From Amaranthus tricolor (taxonomy: Eukaryota; Streptophyta; Magnoliopsida; Caryophyllales; Amaranthaceae), in NCBI RefSeq assembly GCF_026212465.1, contig NC_080053.1:17249879-17313878 (forward strand): a stretch of DNA of 64,000 bases. Direction: 5' to 3'. Every line of letters starts with the position of its first letter. Position 1 is the first letter of the stretch. Below are positions 1 through 10,234 of this stretch, piece after piece. The notes below the pieces were generated by a model. The model did no database searches, had not been told where the DNA came from, and worked only from the letters and a program-made list of their open reading frames with translations. The position numbers and the translations under genes are program-made.

Positions 1-91
1 TGTTTGACCCAGAAACTGTCTGAGGGAAGTCTCCAATGCTGACATATGGAAAATAAGGAGTGGTGAAAGTATCCTAGATTATAGGGAGAGG

Positions 92-622
92 ATGCTTATG
101 GTTAAGGAAAAAGCCGATAGAGTATGTTACGATTTAGATTTGGACCTAAATAGGTTACACCATTTGTCTGAATCTAGGAAGAGTGTAGAACCGGAGAGGA
201 AGGGCGAGCCTCCAATATCGGGCGGCACCGATGTGACCTTGGAACCTTTAAGGGAGCGGGTCCTTCCTGATTCCTCACTGGTGGAAACCGAGGCTCAGGC
301 AGAGAGTGATATTGAGATGTGGGAGCCTAGTCGTGAACCGCCTACTTATATAGAAATTTCTAGCGATGATGAGAGAGAGAACTGGGGATCGCATTACGAC
401 TTATATGGCTTTGAGGTTGGGTTTGATAGGAGGTGGTCTGATGAGGAAGATCCTGAAGAGGAGGTAGAGGATTTACAATTAAGCAGCCTCAGAGATAGTG
501 GTAGTGAATCAGAAGAGTCGTATTCGAATTCCAGCTCTGATTCTGGAGAAGACGGGGATGATGAGGACTTCGATATAGCAAGTTACGATGAGGGTGCTGA
601 CGCTTGGGATGCTTGGCGCTAG
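92..622 (+). CDS. Acidic ORF of unknown function upstream of gag
   Basis: 176-residue ORF that I do not recognise. The N-terminal third is mixed and charged (many K, R, E). From about residue 75 it is strongly acidic and serine-rich, with SSDDERE, SDEEDPEEEVED and a run of S/D/E pairs near residues 135-165, ending in DAWDAWR. The frame is open upstream of the first ATG back to position 8, so the true start could lie further left or be joined by splicing. No membrane segment, zinc finger or enzyme motif is visible. It lies where a leader or extra ORF of the gypsy element would be, about 480 bp before gag, with a splice-acceptor-like site directly ahead of gag. It could be an element-encoded accessory protein, an upstream part of a spliced gag message, or a captured host fragment. 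Confidence 0.5.
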   Translation: MLMVKEKADRVCYDLDLDLNRLHHLSESRKSVEPERKGEPPISGGTDVTLEPLRERVLPDSSLVETEAQAESDIEMWEPSREPPTYIEISSDDERENWGSHYDLYGFEVGFDRRWSDEEDPEEEVEDLQLSSLRDSGSESEESYSNSSSDSGEDGDDEDFDIASYDEGADAWDAWR

Positions 623-863
623 ATGTTCTTTTTGTTTTCGCATCTTTCCTTGAATTATTTTTTAAGTTGTATCTTTTTAATCAAATAAATAATAAAGTAA
701 TAATGTAAACTCTTGCATGAGGCAATTTTCGATGTATCAAAAGATATCTATAGAATATTGAAGTGTGCTTGCTGTTTCTTTTGGTGTTGTAAGTTTATGC
801 GTTGTATACGTAATTTCCTTTTGTAAGCATTTCAACTCGAAAAAAAAATGTATATATAATAAC

Positions 864-935
<72 letters not shown>
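864..935. repeat. (AAT)n microsatellite
   Basis: About 24 perfect AAT/TAA units in the leader between the acidic ORF and gag. It yields spurious poly-Asn and poly-Ile reading frames on the two strands. Confidence 0.95.
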
Positions 936-936
<1 letters not shown>

Positions 937-1088
937 GTAAAAATAACGTTAATAATGATAATAATAATACTTATATATGTATATTTAGGGATATAAACAA
1001 ACAAGTAAACGACTGTTAGGTTTAACCAGCAAAACCTTGTTCTTTCTCCAAAGGTTACGAATCTTAGGACATTCTTTTGATTTGTACC

Positions 1089-1104
1089 TTTCTTTCGCTT
1101 GCAG
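1089..1104 (+). other. Splice-acceptor-like site just before gag
   Basis: A pyrimidine-rich stretch ending in TTCGCTTGCAG lies three bases before the gag ATG at 1108. It looks like a plant 3' splice site, and the 623-1104 stretch ahead of it is AT-rich and intron-like. The exon junction is inference from sequence only. Confidence 0.4.
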
Positions 1105-1107
1105 AAG

Positions 1108-1872
1108 ATGCCTCCAATTTCTAGGAAGAGACTGTCTAGAAGTGATGCTAACCGTACGATAAGAAATCTGGTGAAAGCGTTAACAAATGTAAGTGCACCC
1201 CGAGAGAAGTCTTTGTCGGAGTTAGCCTCTGAAATGAGCAAAAGGATTAGCCAGAGCAAACCCTCGACCTTCGATGGTAAGGGGGAACCGTCAGAACTGG
1301 AACTTTGGTTAAGAGAATTTGACAAACTTTTCGATGTAGTAGAGTGCCCAGAAGAATTAAAAGTCAATCAAGCTGCCTTTTATTTGGTTGGAGAAGCCGA
1401 CTACTGGTGGGCAAACAGTAGACCGGGGTTATTAGAGCAAGTTGAGGGGGATTTTGGTTGGGAGTTGTTCAAAAGGGCCATGCGAGAGAAATTTTATCTG
1501 CTGCATGTAAGGAAAGATAAATCGAACGAGTTTGCGCGATTAGAAATGGGTAGTATGACTGTTGACGAATATTACCACAAATTTATGGAGTACCTCAAGT
1601 ATTGTCCTGATGACGTACCCACTGAGGAGAAAAAGATGCAACGTTTTGAGCTAGGTTTATCTTTCGATATTCAAAAACATATTGAGAGTGACCGATATAA
1701 CACACTGGAGCAAATGTATAAGCGAGCGTCACAAATAGGGAATATTTTAAGGAAAGAAAAGGAAAAAGAGAAGGGTAATGTTCCTGAGAAGAGGAAAGAA
1801 GTTTCTGGCCAGGCATTGGAGAATATGTCGGGCTTTTATCAGAAGAAAGCAAGGAATTTTGGAAATTTTTAG
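1108..1872 (+). CDS. Ty3/gypsy gag, N-terminal part (ends at a premature stop)
   Basis: Capsid-type gag, the structural protein of the cytoplasmic virus-like particle. I start at the ATG at 1108, which gives a protein beginning MPPISRKRLSRS with a basic N-terminus. The retrotransposon gag core is recognisable as the block from PSTFDGKGEPSELELWL (about residues 50-70) through ADYWWANSRP to LRDQF-type residues near 130 and a TVDEYYHKF segment. The C-terminal region is lysine/glutamate-rich. The frame ends at a TAG at 1870-1872, after which the same frame stays open for a further 190 bases and encodes the first cysteines of the zinc-binding region. The stop is therefore premature for the family. 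Confidence 0.88.
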   Translation: MPPISRKRLSRSDANRTIRNLVKALTNVSAPREKSLSELASEMSKRISQSKPSTFDGKGEPSELELWLREFDKLFDVVECPEELKVNQAAFYLVGEADYWWANSRPGLLEQVEGDFGWELFKRAMREKFYLLHVRKDKSNEFARLEMGSMTVDEYYHKFMEYLKYCPDDVPTEEKKMQRFELGLSFDIQKHIESDRYNTLEQMYKRASQIGNILRKEKEKEKGNVPEKRKEVSGQALENMSGFYQKKARNFGNF

Positions 1873-2858
1873 GGAGGCAGGCCTAATTCGAATTTAAGGA
1901 TTAGGAACGACGCGAAGCCTGCTAAGCCATTATTGGACCGAGACGGCAATGAGAGGAAGTATTTCTGTAGGAGGTGCAAGAAAAATCATCCGGCAAAAGA
2001 TTGTGAAGGGAATCTGATCGAATGTAACTTTTGCCACAAAAGGGGCATAGAGAGTTTGAATGCTACATAAAGAAAGGGGGTAGAAGTCAACATCCGAGTG
2101 GACAACACCGGCAACAAAATTTAAACAACGCTGGTAGTCAAGCCAGCCAACAGTACGGGAATGGAAATCGTGGTAATGCTGGTCAGAGATTCCAGCGACC
2201 TTTTTATGGTGGACAAGGCCGGGTAGATGGAAACCGAGTGGAAGGGTCAGAAATGCAGCACGGGGGAAATCAGGTGGGAGGAAATAATGTACAGCCGGCG
2301 AGCGGAAGGGTATCTGTGGTCAGTGCAAGAGAAGCTGACCAGGCAACAGATGTGGTTATAGGTACATTCGCCATTCATTTTATAGCTGTGAATGTATTGT
2401 TTGATTCGGGAGCTACATTTTCATTTCTTGCAAAGAATAAAGTAAACGAATTGAATTTGGGGACCTTTGAAAAATTTTCTTATACGGTGGCTGTACCATC
2501 GGGAAAATTGTACAGTTGTGAAAAACTGTATAGGGATGTACCCTTAAGGATAGGAAAGGTTGTTTTTCCTAGCGACTTGTATGTGTTAGATATGGAAGGT
2601 TTAGAAGTAATTTTGGGGATGGATTGGCTGGGAAGGTATAAGGCCACTATTGAATGCAGAGAGCAGACAGTTTTGTTGGAAGGACCACGAGGGGAAAGCA
2701 TTAGATATAGGAAGTTTCCCAAGGGGCCCAGGACGAATTTGGTGTCGACCTTAGAGTTGCAAAGGCTTGTGAGGCAAGGGCACCCTTTGTATTTATGTCA
2801 TATCAGCCAGGGGGGAAAAGAAAGAGGGGGATCCCCAGGATATTGCTGTAGTGAATGA
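1873..2858 (+). pseudogene. Gag zinc knuckle and aspartic protease region, frameshifted
   Basis: Continuation of gag-pol. In the gag frame 1873-2070 encodes cysteine pairs (FCRRCKK, then ECNFCHKRG). The knuckle is completed in another frame starting near 2031 (GHREFEC), so a frameshift lies close to 2040. A Gln/Asn/Gly-rich linker follows (about 2080-2320). The retropepsin-like domain begins near ATDVVIGTFAIHF, with the catalytic triad region VLFDSGATFSFL at about 2396-2430 and the family motif VILGMDWLGRY near 2612-2638. The frame overlaps the start of the RT frame by eight bases. The protease would cut the polyprotein. With a stop and a shift upstream it cannot be made as a normal gag-pol fusion. 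Confidence 0.85.
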
Positions 2859-4278
2859 ATTTTTGGATGTTTTTCCTGACGAGATTCCCGGAATGCCACC
2901 TGAACGGGAAATTGACTTCACGATTGACTTGGTACCGGGGACTGGACCGATTTCTAAGGCCCCTTATCGGATGGCTCCAAAGGAGATGGAGGAATTAAAG
3001 TCTCAACTTGAAGAATTGTTGTATAAAGGTTATATTCGACCTAGTGTTTCACCTTGGGGCGCTCCAGTTCTTTTTGTGAGAAAGAAAGATGGTAGTTTGA
3101 GGTTATGCATTGATTACAGAGAGTTAAACAAGGTAACAGTTAAGAATAAATACCCGTTGCCCTGGATAGATGACTTATTTGATCAATTGAGAGGAGTCGG
3201 GATCTTTTCGAAGATTGACTTAAGATCGGGTTATCATCAGCTAAGAATAGTTGAAGGGGATATACATAAAACCGCTTTCAGAACACGTTATGGACACTAT
3301 GAGTTCACCGTGATGCCGTTTGGGTTGACAAATGCTCCAGGCGCGTTCATGTGCTTAATGAACCAAGTGTTTAGTGCGTACTTGGATAAATTCGTCGTTA
3401 TCTTTATCGATGACATATTGGTCTATTCGAAGGACCGAGAAGAACATCAGGAACATCTACGATTTGTCCTGCAAACCCTGCGAGAAAATAAGTTGTACGC
3501 GAAATTGTCAAAGTGTGAATTTTGGTTGGACAAGGTATCATTTTTGGGTCATTTTGTCTCTAAGGAAGGTATTTCGGTGGATCCGGTAAAGGTGGAGGCA
3601 GTTCAAAGTTGGCCGTCACCCAAGAACGTCACCGAGGTACGAAGTTTTCTAGGTTTGGCCGGGTATTACCGTCGTTTTGTTAAGGATTTCTCGCGTATTG
3701 CTCGGCCCATGACCTCGTTAATGAAGAAAGAGAAGAAGTTCGAATGGACTGCAGAATGCGAACAGGCCTTCATGACTTTGAAGGAAAAGTTAACTACGGC
3801 CCCTGTTCTTACTCTACCTGACCCTAAGTTGGATTATACTGTTTACAGTGACGCATCGAAGAAAGGGTTGGGTTGTGTTCTGATGCAGGACCGTAAGGTG
3901 ATTGCTTATGCATCACGACAACTGAAAGTACATGAAGTTAATTATCCGACCCATGATCTGGAGTTAGCCGCCATAGTATTCGCTCTCAAGATATGGCGGC
4001 ATTACTTGTATGGCGTTAAGTGTAGGATTTACACTGATCACCAGAGTCTGAAATATCTCTATGCACAACCTGACTTAAACATGCGACAACGTCGGTGGTT
4101 AGAGTTGATGACATATTATGATCTGGAGTTCATATATCATGAGGGGCGAGCGAACTTGGTGGCCGATGCTTTGAGTAGGAAGTCTAATCACTCGCTGTCT
4201 GCCTTGGGCGGAGTTGAAGAGTTGCATCGGGATTTTGCTAGACTGAACTTCGAAGTGGTACGTAAAGGTGAATTATAG
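2851..4278 (+). CDS. Ty3/gypsy reverse transcriptase and RNase H
   Basis: 475 codons that would copy element RNA into cDNA. The RT runs from about residue 35 ([17 protein letters not shown]) through [27 protein letters not shown], and [11 protein letters not shown] to the catalytic [10 protein letters not shown], and then the thumb ([11 protein letters not shown] and [15 protein letters not shown]). RNase H follows from about residue 325, with the [25 protein letters not shown] and [10 protein letters not shown] motifs and the closing [10 protein letters not shown]. All main RT and RNase H motifs are present, the longest intact stretch of this element. One deviation is W for the usual R in [10 protein letters not shown]. 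The frame stops at 4276-4278, where integrase sequence should continue. Confidence 0.93.
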   Translation: MNEFLDVFPDEIPGMPPEREIDFTIDLVPGTGPISKAPYRMAPKEMEELKSQLEELLYKGYIRPSVSPWGAPVLFVRKKDGSLRLCIDYRELNKVTVKNKYPLPWIDDLFDQLRGVGIFSKIDLRSGYHQLRIVEGDIHKTAFRTRYGHYEFTVMPFGLTNAPGAFMCLMNQVFSAYLDKFVVIFIDDILVYSKDREEHQEHLRFVLQTLRENKLYAKLSKCEFWLDKVSFLGHFVSKEGISVDPVKVEAVQSWPSPKNVTEVRSFLGLAGYYRRFVKDFSRIARPMTSLMKKEKKFEWTAECEQAFMTLKEKLTTAPVLTLPDPKLDYTVYSDASKKGLGCVLMQDRKVIAYASRQLKVHEVNYPTHDLELAAIVFALKIWRHYLYGVKCRIYTDHQSLKYLYAQPDLNMRQRRWLELMTYYDLEFIYHEGRANLVADALSRKSNHSLSALGGVEELHRDFARLNFEVVRKGEL

Positions 4279-5157
4279 GGATGTCTGAATGCCTTGGCTA
4301 TTCGACCTTCGTTCTTTGAGGAAATTTTGAATTCTCAGGATAAAGACCCGAAACTCTTGAAATTAAAGGACTAAGCACGGGAAGAAACAGCAGAGGGATT
4401 CCTTGTCCATGAAGATGGAAGCTTGAGGTTCAAGGGTCGTTGGTGTTTACCGACGGGGGAGGAATCTTTGAAGGAACGTATCCTGGATGAAGCACATTGT
4501 ATGAAATTTTCAGTACATCAGGGTGGTGACAAGATGTACCAAGATCTCAAGTTAATGTTTTAGTGGTCGGGAATGAAGATGGATATTGCAGAATATGTCT
4601 CACGCTGTCTGACCTGTCAGAAGGTTAAAAGTGAGCATAAGAGACCAGGAGGGTTATTACAACCGTTAAAGATACCAGTATAGAAGTGGGATGATATCTC
4701 TATGGATTTTGTTGTGGGTTTACCTCGAACGAAAGCAGGTAATGATGCGTTATGGGTTATAGTTGATCGTTTGACTAAATCGGCACGTTTCATTCCTATG
4801 AACTGTCGCTGGGAAATGGAACAATTGGCACGAACCTACATTAAGTATGTCGTACGATTCCACGGTGTACCCCGTACTATTGTGTCCGATAGAGACACAC
4901 GATATCTGTCACAGTTTTGGCAAACCTTGCAACAGGCAATGGGTACAACGTTGCTCTATAGTACGTCGTTTCATCCGCAGACGGATGGAAAGACAGAACG
5001 AACAAATCAGGTTTTGGAAGATATGTTACGCGCTATTGCCATGGAGTGGCAAGGGTCATGGGATGAACATTTGGATCTAGTTGAGTTTTCTTACAACAAC
5101 AGTTATCAGGCTTTTATACAGATGGCCCCATTCGAGGCTTTGTATGGGCGTCGTTGA
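4279..5157 (+). pseudogene. Ty3/gypsy integrase, broken
   Basis: The zinc-binding N-terminal part (around 4500-4640, ending [15 protein letters not shown]) is cut by in-frame stops near 4276, 4372, 4561 and 4681. The catalytic core is open from 4702 to 5157, with MDFVVGLPRTK, the second Asp in RTIVSDRDTRYLS, and the Glu region SFHPQTDGKTERTNQ, i.e. the D,D(35)E arrangement. It ends at a TGA at 5155 just after the conserved FEALYGRR. Integrase inserts the cDNA into chromatin. The stops fit C/G transition decay. Confidence 0.88.
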
Positions 5158-5762
5158 CGTAGCCCGGTTTATTGGGACGATTTCACTGAAGCGGTGACCT
5201 TAGGACCTGAATTGTTGTTTCAGATGAATGAGAAGGTACGATTGATAAGGGATCGTTTGAAAGCGGCACAGGATCGCCAAAAGTCGTATGCTGATTTGAA
5301 ACGACGGCCAGAGGAGTTCACCGTGGGAGAACAGGTGTTACTTCGCGTATCACCCATGCGCGGAGTAGTACGTTTTGGTGCTCGGGGAAAGTTGAGCCCT
5401 CGATAAATGGGCCATATGAAGTTTTGGAACGTGTGGGTAAAGCGGCTTATCGGTTAGCTCTTCCAAACTCTTTAGAGAAGGTACATGATGTATTTCATGT
5501 GTCTCAACTATAGCGGTATCATGCCGCAGCCACTCATGTATTAGATCCTGAACCTTTAGATTTGGATGCATCTTTGTCTTACCCGGAGCAACCGGTTCGA
5601 ATCTTGGACAAGAAGGTCCGTAGCACTCGACGGAAAGATATAATTATGGTAAAAGTCCTGTGGTCAAATCACGAGCGTGAAGCGGCTACTTGGGAAACAA
5701 AAGACGCTATGCGAGAAAAGTACCCTCACCTTTTTCAGGTCAGTAGCGTTACGGGGACGTAA
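5158..5762 (+). pseudogene. Integrase C-terminal tail with chromodomain, broken
   Basis: Downstream of the integrase core, fragments in more than one frame cover the GPY/F-type region ([17 protein letters not shown] at about 5350-5400, then [15 protein letters not shown] and [10 protein letters not shown] to about 5510). A short chromodomain follows at 5595-5740, including VRILDKKVRSTRRKDI, VKVLWSNHEREAATWE and REKYPHLF. Chromodomains of this class steer insertion toward particular chromatin. Stops near 5404 and 5511 and a frame change separate the parts. The stop at 5760 matches the usual family end, just before the polypurine tract. Confidence 0.8.
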
Positions 5763-5943
5763 CTTCTTAAGGGGGGTAGAGGGCGATAGAAATTTCGCGC
5801 GAGGAATGTTAAATCTTCGATTTGGTAGTTGTGTTTTACTCATGAGTTATGATGTGGAGTTATAGTTATGATAGCATGTGTGTTCTATGTTTTCCGTTGC
5901 CACACAAGTTACGAGGACGTAACTTCTTTTAAGGGGGGAAGTC
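5748..5943 (+). repeat. Duplicated polypurine-tract module
   Basis: The sequence GTTACGGGGACGTAACTTCTT plus AAGGGGGG occurs at 5748-5776, and a close copy (GTTACGAGGACGTAAC, then TTTTAAGGGGGGAAGTC) at 5906-5943. Only the second directly abuts the LTR start at 5944 and should be the functional plus-strand primer site. Confidence 0.75.
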
Positions 5944-6607
5944 TGTAACACCCCGTAATTTATCGGGTTTAAAAATAAATAAAATATAATAAAATAAAAT
6001 AAATAAGTAATATTAAATTATATTATTTTACATAGTTAATTACAAGAAATAAAGTAGGTTTAATTTTAACGGTAACAAGTTTTGTCGCGTACGATGTTAT
6101 CGCGTGACGTTTCTTGCTGTTTTAACAAAAGTATAATAATTACTCAATTAATAAAAAAAAATTATGGAAGGGAGGTGAAGGGCTGCCAGTTTGGGTGAGT
6201 ATGGGAGGAGTCTTGTAACTCCTCTCATAATGGTGTAATTAGGAGTAATTAAGTTGGACCTTAATTTCCCTATTAATCCTTAAGCTTCAATTTGAATTNN
6301 NNNNNNNNNNNNNNNNNNNNNNNNNNNNNNNNNNNNNNNNNNNNNNNNNNNNNNNNNNNNNNNNNNNNNNNNNNNNNNNNNNNNNNNNNNNNNNNNNNAA
6401 TTATCATATTTGCTTCAATTGTTCAATCCCTATATATTTGCTCAATATAAATTGCAAATTAATTCATACCGAAATATTGAATATTGAAATTTGATAAATG
6501 GAAAAAATTTCCAGATTATAAATGCAAAAGCCTTAAGCCTTTTCTAATTTCATTTTTTTCTTTTTCGAAAAATGGAAGCTTTTTGTCTTTGCATTTATTC
6601 TTGGGTA
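5944..6607 (+). mobile_element. 3' LTR of the gypsy element, first part
   Basis: Begins TGTAACACCCCGTAATTTAT immediately after the polypurine tract, as chromovirus LTRs do, and continues as AT-rich U3-like DNA. It contains a run of 100 Ns and is interrupted at 6608 by the hAT element. The LTR seems to resume at 10235. Confidence 0.7.
6299..6398. other. Assembly gap (100 Ns)
   Basis: Exactly 100 unknown bases inside the LTR, the usual placeholder for a scaffold join of unknown true length. Order and distance across it are not proven. Confidence 0.99.
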
Positions 6608-7138
6608 TAGTGATGGCCACGGAGCGGGTTACCCGGTCCTGAACCGCTTGAAACCGTCCCGGAATCGGATCCGTTCGCGACAGGTTCTGAACTGGCCCAA
6701 ACCGCAAAAGCGTGAAACCGCCGGAAAAAAACTGCTTGAACCGGACCTAAGAACCGCGGGTCGGAACAGGACCACAGGTTCCTTGGATCCGGTCCAGCTG
6801 AACCGGCCCACAGGTTCCATGGAACCGGAACCGGTCCGGCTGAACCGGCCCAGTGGTTCTTTGGAACCGTTCGAAAAAGAGCCGTTAACTAGCCGTTGTG
6901 ATTTTTACTATAAATACACATCACTTTCAATCATTTTCATTCACAACTCATCTCTTCTCCTACTCTCTACTTAATTACGCAATAATTCTCTTAATTACAT
7001 AATTAGTCTTTTAATTATTTCTTAATTTAGTTAATTACATAATTAGTCTATTAATTAACTTTTTATTTCTTAATTCTATTATTATTTCAATATTATCATA
7101 TCTTCTTTTTTGGAAAAAGCCTCTAAAAAGTTACTAAA

Positions 7139-8163
7139 GTGGCAAAATCATTGGGAGGTTCTAGCTCCAAAAGAAAGGCCATTTCATCTTCGTCGATATC
7201 AACAACACCTTCGATTAGTAATTATAATTATGAACCAAATCATCCAGAAGGGTACGACCAAGAATTACACGATTATGCAAAAGAAGTGGAAAGAGAAATA
7301 CCAATTGATGAAGAAGATAAACAAGAAGAGGAACCAACGACCCCTATTGGGATACATAGATCTCGACAGTCATCAACAAGATCACATGAAAAACAACTAC
7401 AACAACAACAACAAAGACAAGCTCGTGGTAAACGAGTCAATTTCCAAACTATCGGTTAGTTTTATAATTTTATTCTTCAAATTGGTTAAATTTTAAATTA
7501 TTATTTATTTATATATTGTGGTATTTGAGTATGTCTTTAAATTTAAATTTAGATGAAGATAAACCAGTAAGACAACCTTTTTCGATAATGCCACCTCCTA
7601 GTAGTAGAGTTGTTTCACATGTGTGGTCGTATTTTACAAAAGAACCAACCGACAATCCAGATGTTTTCTTATGCACTTGTCAAATTTGTGAAAGTCAAGG
7701 AGTAAATCCCTTAGCTTCATACAATTTCACTAAAGGTAAATACTTTTTAAGTTTTTTTATACATACATGATATTCATATTTTATAAATCAAGAATGTATT
7801 AAAAATAAATTTATTGTGTTTTGTGAATACGTGTTAGGTGGTGGTATGAGATCTTTTAACAAACATTTGGCAAAGAAGCATGAAATCACAAAAGAATCTC
7901 ATGCAGCAAGCGGCAGCGGGACCACAAGTGGAAGCCGAAAGTGGGACATTCCCAGCGGAGGTATGCCTTTTAAATATAATCGTAATGATATGATTAATGA
8001 ATTTTCTAAATATGTAATTTGTGATGAATTGCCATTTAACCATGGTGAAAGTAGGGCATACGAGCATTACACTAGAAAAACTTTATAACCACAATATAGA
8101 GCAATCACTAGGAACACTCTTACACGACGCACAATTAAATTATATGAATCAATGGCTATGAAT
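7139..8163 (+). pseudogene. hAT transposase, N-terminal part with BED zinc finger and two introns
   Basis: Starts at the ATG at 7139 with a Ser/Gln/acid-rich N-terminus (exon 1, 7139-7454). An intron with GT..AG ends (7455-7552) joins in frame to exon 2 (7553-7735), which carries the first half of a BED zinc finger (HVWSYFTK and CTCQICES). A second GT..AG intron (7736-7837) joins in frame to exon 3 with the second half (SFNKHLAKKHEI, His pair). BED fingers bind the element ends. The open frame stops at the TAA at 8086-8088, and recognisable hAT residues continue in the same frame to a TAG at 8164. The two introns still splice in frame on paper, so damage lies downstream of the DNA-binding part. 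Confidence 0.8.
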
Positions 8164-8757
8164 TAGTAGAAATATTTGAATCTTTTAATTGTAGGGTTAG
8201 CATAACAACTAATATTTGGTCTGCTACCCCACATTTAGAAGCTTATATGTGTGTAACTGCACATTGGATAGATCAAAATTGGATTATTCAAAAAAGAATA
8301 ATTGCTTTTGAGGTAATGTTCGAAAGACATACGGGTGAAAACATAAAATACAGATTAATAGAGAATGTAAAGAATGGAACTTATTAGATAAGATATTTTG
8401 TTGTTCTATAGATAATGCAACCGTCAACATTAAATGCGTCAAACTTTTGTATAACGAACCTGCATTTAGTTTTATCCCTGGGGGTAAATTATTACACGTA
8501 CGTTGTTGTGCTTATATAGTATACTTATCTTGCCACGTAGGTATAAAACAATTAAGTGATTTATTAGATCACATTAGAGACATAGTGAAGTGGCTTAAAG
8601 TTGGACATGTAAAGAGAAGATATAAGCAATTATGTGACCATTATCAACTAAAAAAAAGTGTATTGGTCATTAGGTACTCCTATACGTTGGGGCTCAACCC
8701 ACGATTTATTTAAAAAAGCGATTGCTTATCGTCCAGTTATAACATAACTTTATAGTG
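8164..8757 (+). pseudogene. hAT transposase, catalytic region, broken
   Basis: The stretch near 8190-8310 encodes ITTNIWSATPHLEAYMCV, the block that carries the first catalytic Asp in hAT transposases; here that position reads Asn. A frame from 8447 to 8713 continues with LLHVRCCAYIVYL, matching the family RC(A/F)AH(I/V)LNL-type motif, and RDIVKWLK. Stops, frame changes and probable deletions separate the parts. The RNase H-like DDE core is therefore inactive. Confidence 0.78.
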
Positions 8758-8972
8758 AGTGTACAGACAACTATATAAGTGATGACACATGGGAACTAGC
8801 TATAGTTGTACAAAAAATATTAGAAGCGTATGACCACGCAACTAAGATTTTTTCATATGTTTACGAACCAAACTTCCACTTAGTAATAAGTGAATGCATT
8901 ACTATTTTTTATCATCTTCTTAAACATTCGCATGATGATACTAACACATATTTAAAGCTGATTCTTGTAGAT

Positions 8973-9617
8973 ATGATAGATAAGTGGAAGACATATTTTA
9001 CTGATTTTCCTTTTATTTATGGAATTGCGACAATTTTAGACCCATGTTTCAAGACAGAAGTCCTTACTAAAGTAATTGGATTTTACTACCAATCATTAGA
9101 TCGCCCGCCTAGTGATGTACATAATTACGTTGGAACTTGTAAAAAACTTTTAGCAGAACTTTATGATTACTATGCTAGTGTATATAACCCAAGTCGCGAT
9201 ACGTCTAGGCGTACGAGCGTCTCGGCACGTCCCTCTTATTATAATTCTGTAATAGCTAACATAATAAGCCAAGGTGATAGTTTTGTAGGATCATCTTCTT
9301 CTTCACCCTCCCCTTCATATTTAGAATTACATAATTATGTTAAACATCACTTTGAAATTGACCAAGGTAGCTATAATATTTTAGAATGGTGGAAAAAAAA
9401 TCTATTAAATTTCCCATATTATCGAGAATTGCAAATATTATCGAGAATTGCAAAGGATATCTTTGCAATTCCTACGTTTACGATTGCGTTGGAGTCTGCT
9501 TTTAGTGCAGGTAGAAGAGTTATAGACGAAAAGAGATCTCGTTTTGCTCCACAAGTATTCAAATATGTGTTTGCAAGAAAGATTGGGATCAAGCTGAACT
9601 TCGAACACAAGGACTAA
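8973..9617 (+). pseudogene. hAT transposase C-terminal dimerisation domain
   Basis: 214 codons. It starts with the pre-hATC region (GIATILDPCFKTE, the usual ILDPR.K motif) and carries a Ser-rich linker and the hATC dimerisation block NILEWWKKN, then SRIAKDIFAIPTFTIALESAFS (positions about 9385-9510) and AGRRVIDEKRS. An 18-bp tandem duplication (9418-9453) lengthens the motif before SRIAKD. Near the end the frame slips: from about 9565 the conserved acidic C-terminal tail (GDDDDPW and DDDDEDE, ending with a stop at 9740) lies in another frame. The domain joins transposase subunits into the active oligomer. Confidence 0.85.
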
Positions 9618-10234
9618 AGAACGATGATGATCGAGGCGATGATGATGATCCATGGATGATGATGGATACATCTGCATCATCGTTAGGAGGAGAGTCAGCG
9701 GAAGCATCTAACCAACCAGATGATGATGACGAAGACGAATAGGATCAATCGGACAACGATCAATCAACATTCAACAACTACAAATAAAAGGTATGGCAAA
9801 GAACTACGTGGGCTTTGATTCCTTCGGGATACGTAGGCAGCTTAGTATTCCTTCGGGTATTAGGTTCAAGTCTATTTTCTCCCTCTTTTTATTAATCATC
9901 TTTATCGTTTCTTATTAATTTATTTTTTTCATTTATTTTAGTAAATATTTTAATAACGATGACAAGCAATGAATTTCGCTAATAATCAAGTAATCATCAA
10001 AGGTACGTCCGCATTATTATAGTATTTTTATATTATATTTAAAAGAAAAATAAAAATGGAACCGATGGTCCGACCCACCCGAGCCGCTAGTTGGAACCGC
10101 CTCATGAACCGTCAAAAAACTGTTTGGAACCGCCCGGAACCGGAACGTTCGAATTAGGTTCCAAATGGAAACGAAACCGGGTGGAACCGGAACGGAACCG
10201 GCCCGAACCCGGATCGTGGCCAGGGTATTCACTA

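Larger units (their letters stand above)
1..5943 (+). mobile_element. Ty3/gypsy chromovirus (Tekay/Del-like), internal region, decayed
   Basis: Body of an LTR retrotransposon: an upstream acidic ORF, gag, zinc knuckle, protease, RT, RNase H, integrase and a C-terminal chromodomain, followed by a polypurine tract and an LTR beginning TGTAACACCCCG at 5944. The order protease-RT-RNase H-integrase defines Ty3/gypsy, and the chromodomain after integrase defines the chromovirus branch; Tekay/Del is my best lineage guess. The 5' LTR and PBS lie left of the window. The reading frame is broken at several places, mostly by stops that fit C-to-T or G-to-A change, the usual decay of methylated plant elements, so this copy is not autonomous. 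Confidence 0.9.
6608..10234 (+). mobile_element. hAT (Ac/Tam3-like) DNA transposon, near full length but defective
   Basis: Imperfect terminal inverted repeats: the left end starts TAGTGATGGCCACGGAGCGG. The right end, read on the minus strand, starts TAGTGAATACCCTGGCCACG. Both subterminal regions (6615-6870 and 10055-10220) are packed with AACCGG/CCGGAACC motifs, the clustered transposase-binding type of repeat seen in plant Ac-like elements. Between them lies a decayed hAT transposase on the plus strand. I see no convincing 8-bp target duplication (CTTGGGTA before, TGGAAATT after), so one end may have eroded. It appears to sit inside the gypsy LTR. Confidence 0.88.

Noticed and set aside
765..1367. 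Poly-Asn (plus) and Ile-rich (minus) frames
   Set aside because: Artefacts of the (AAT)n run and antisense of gag.
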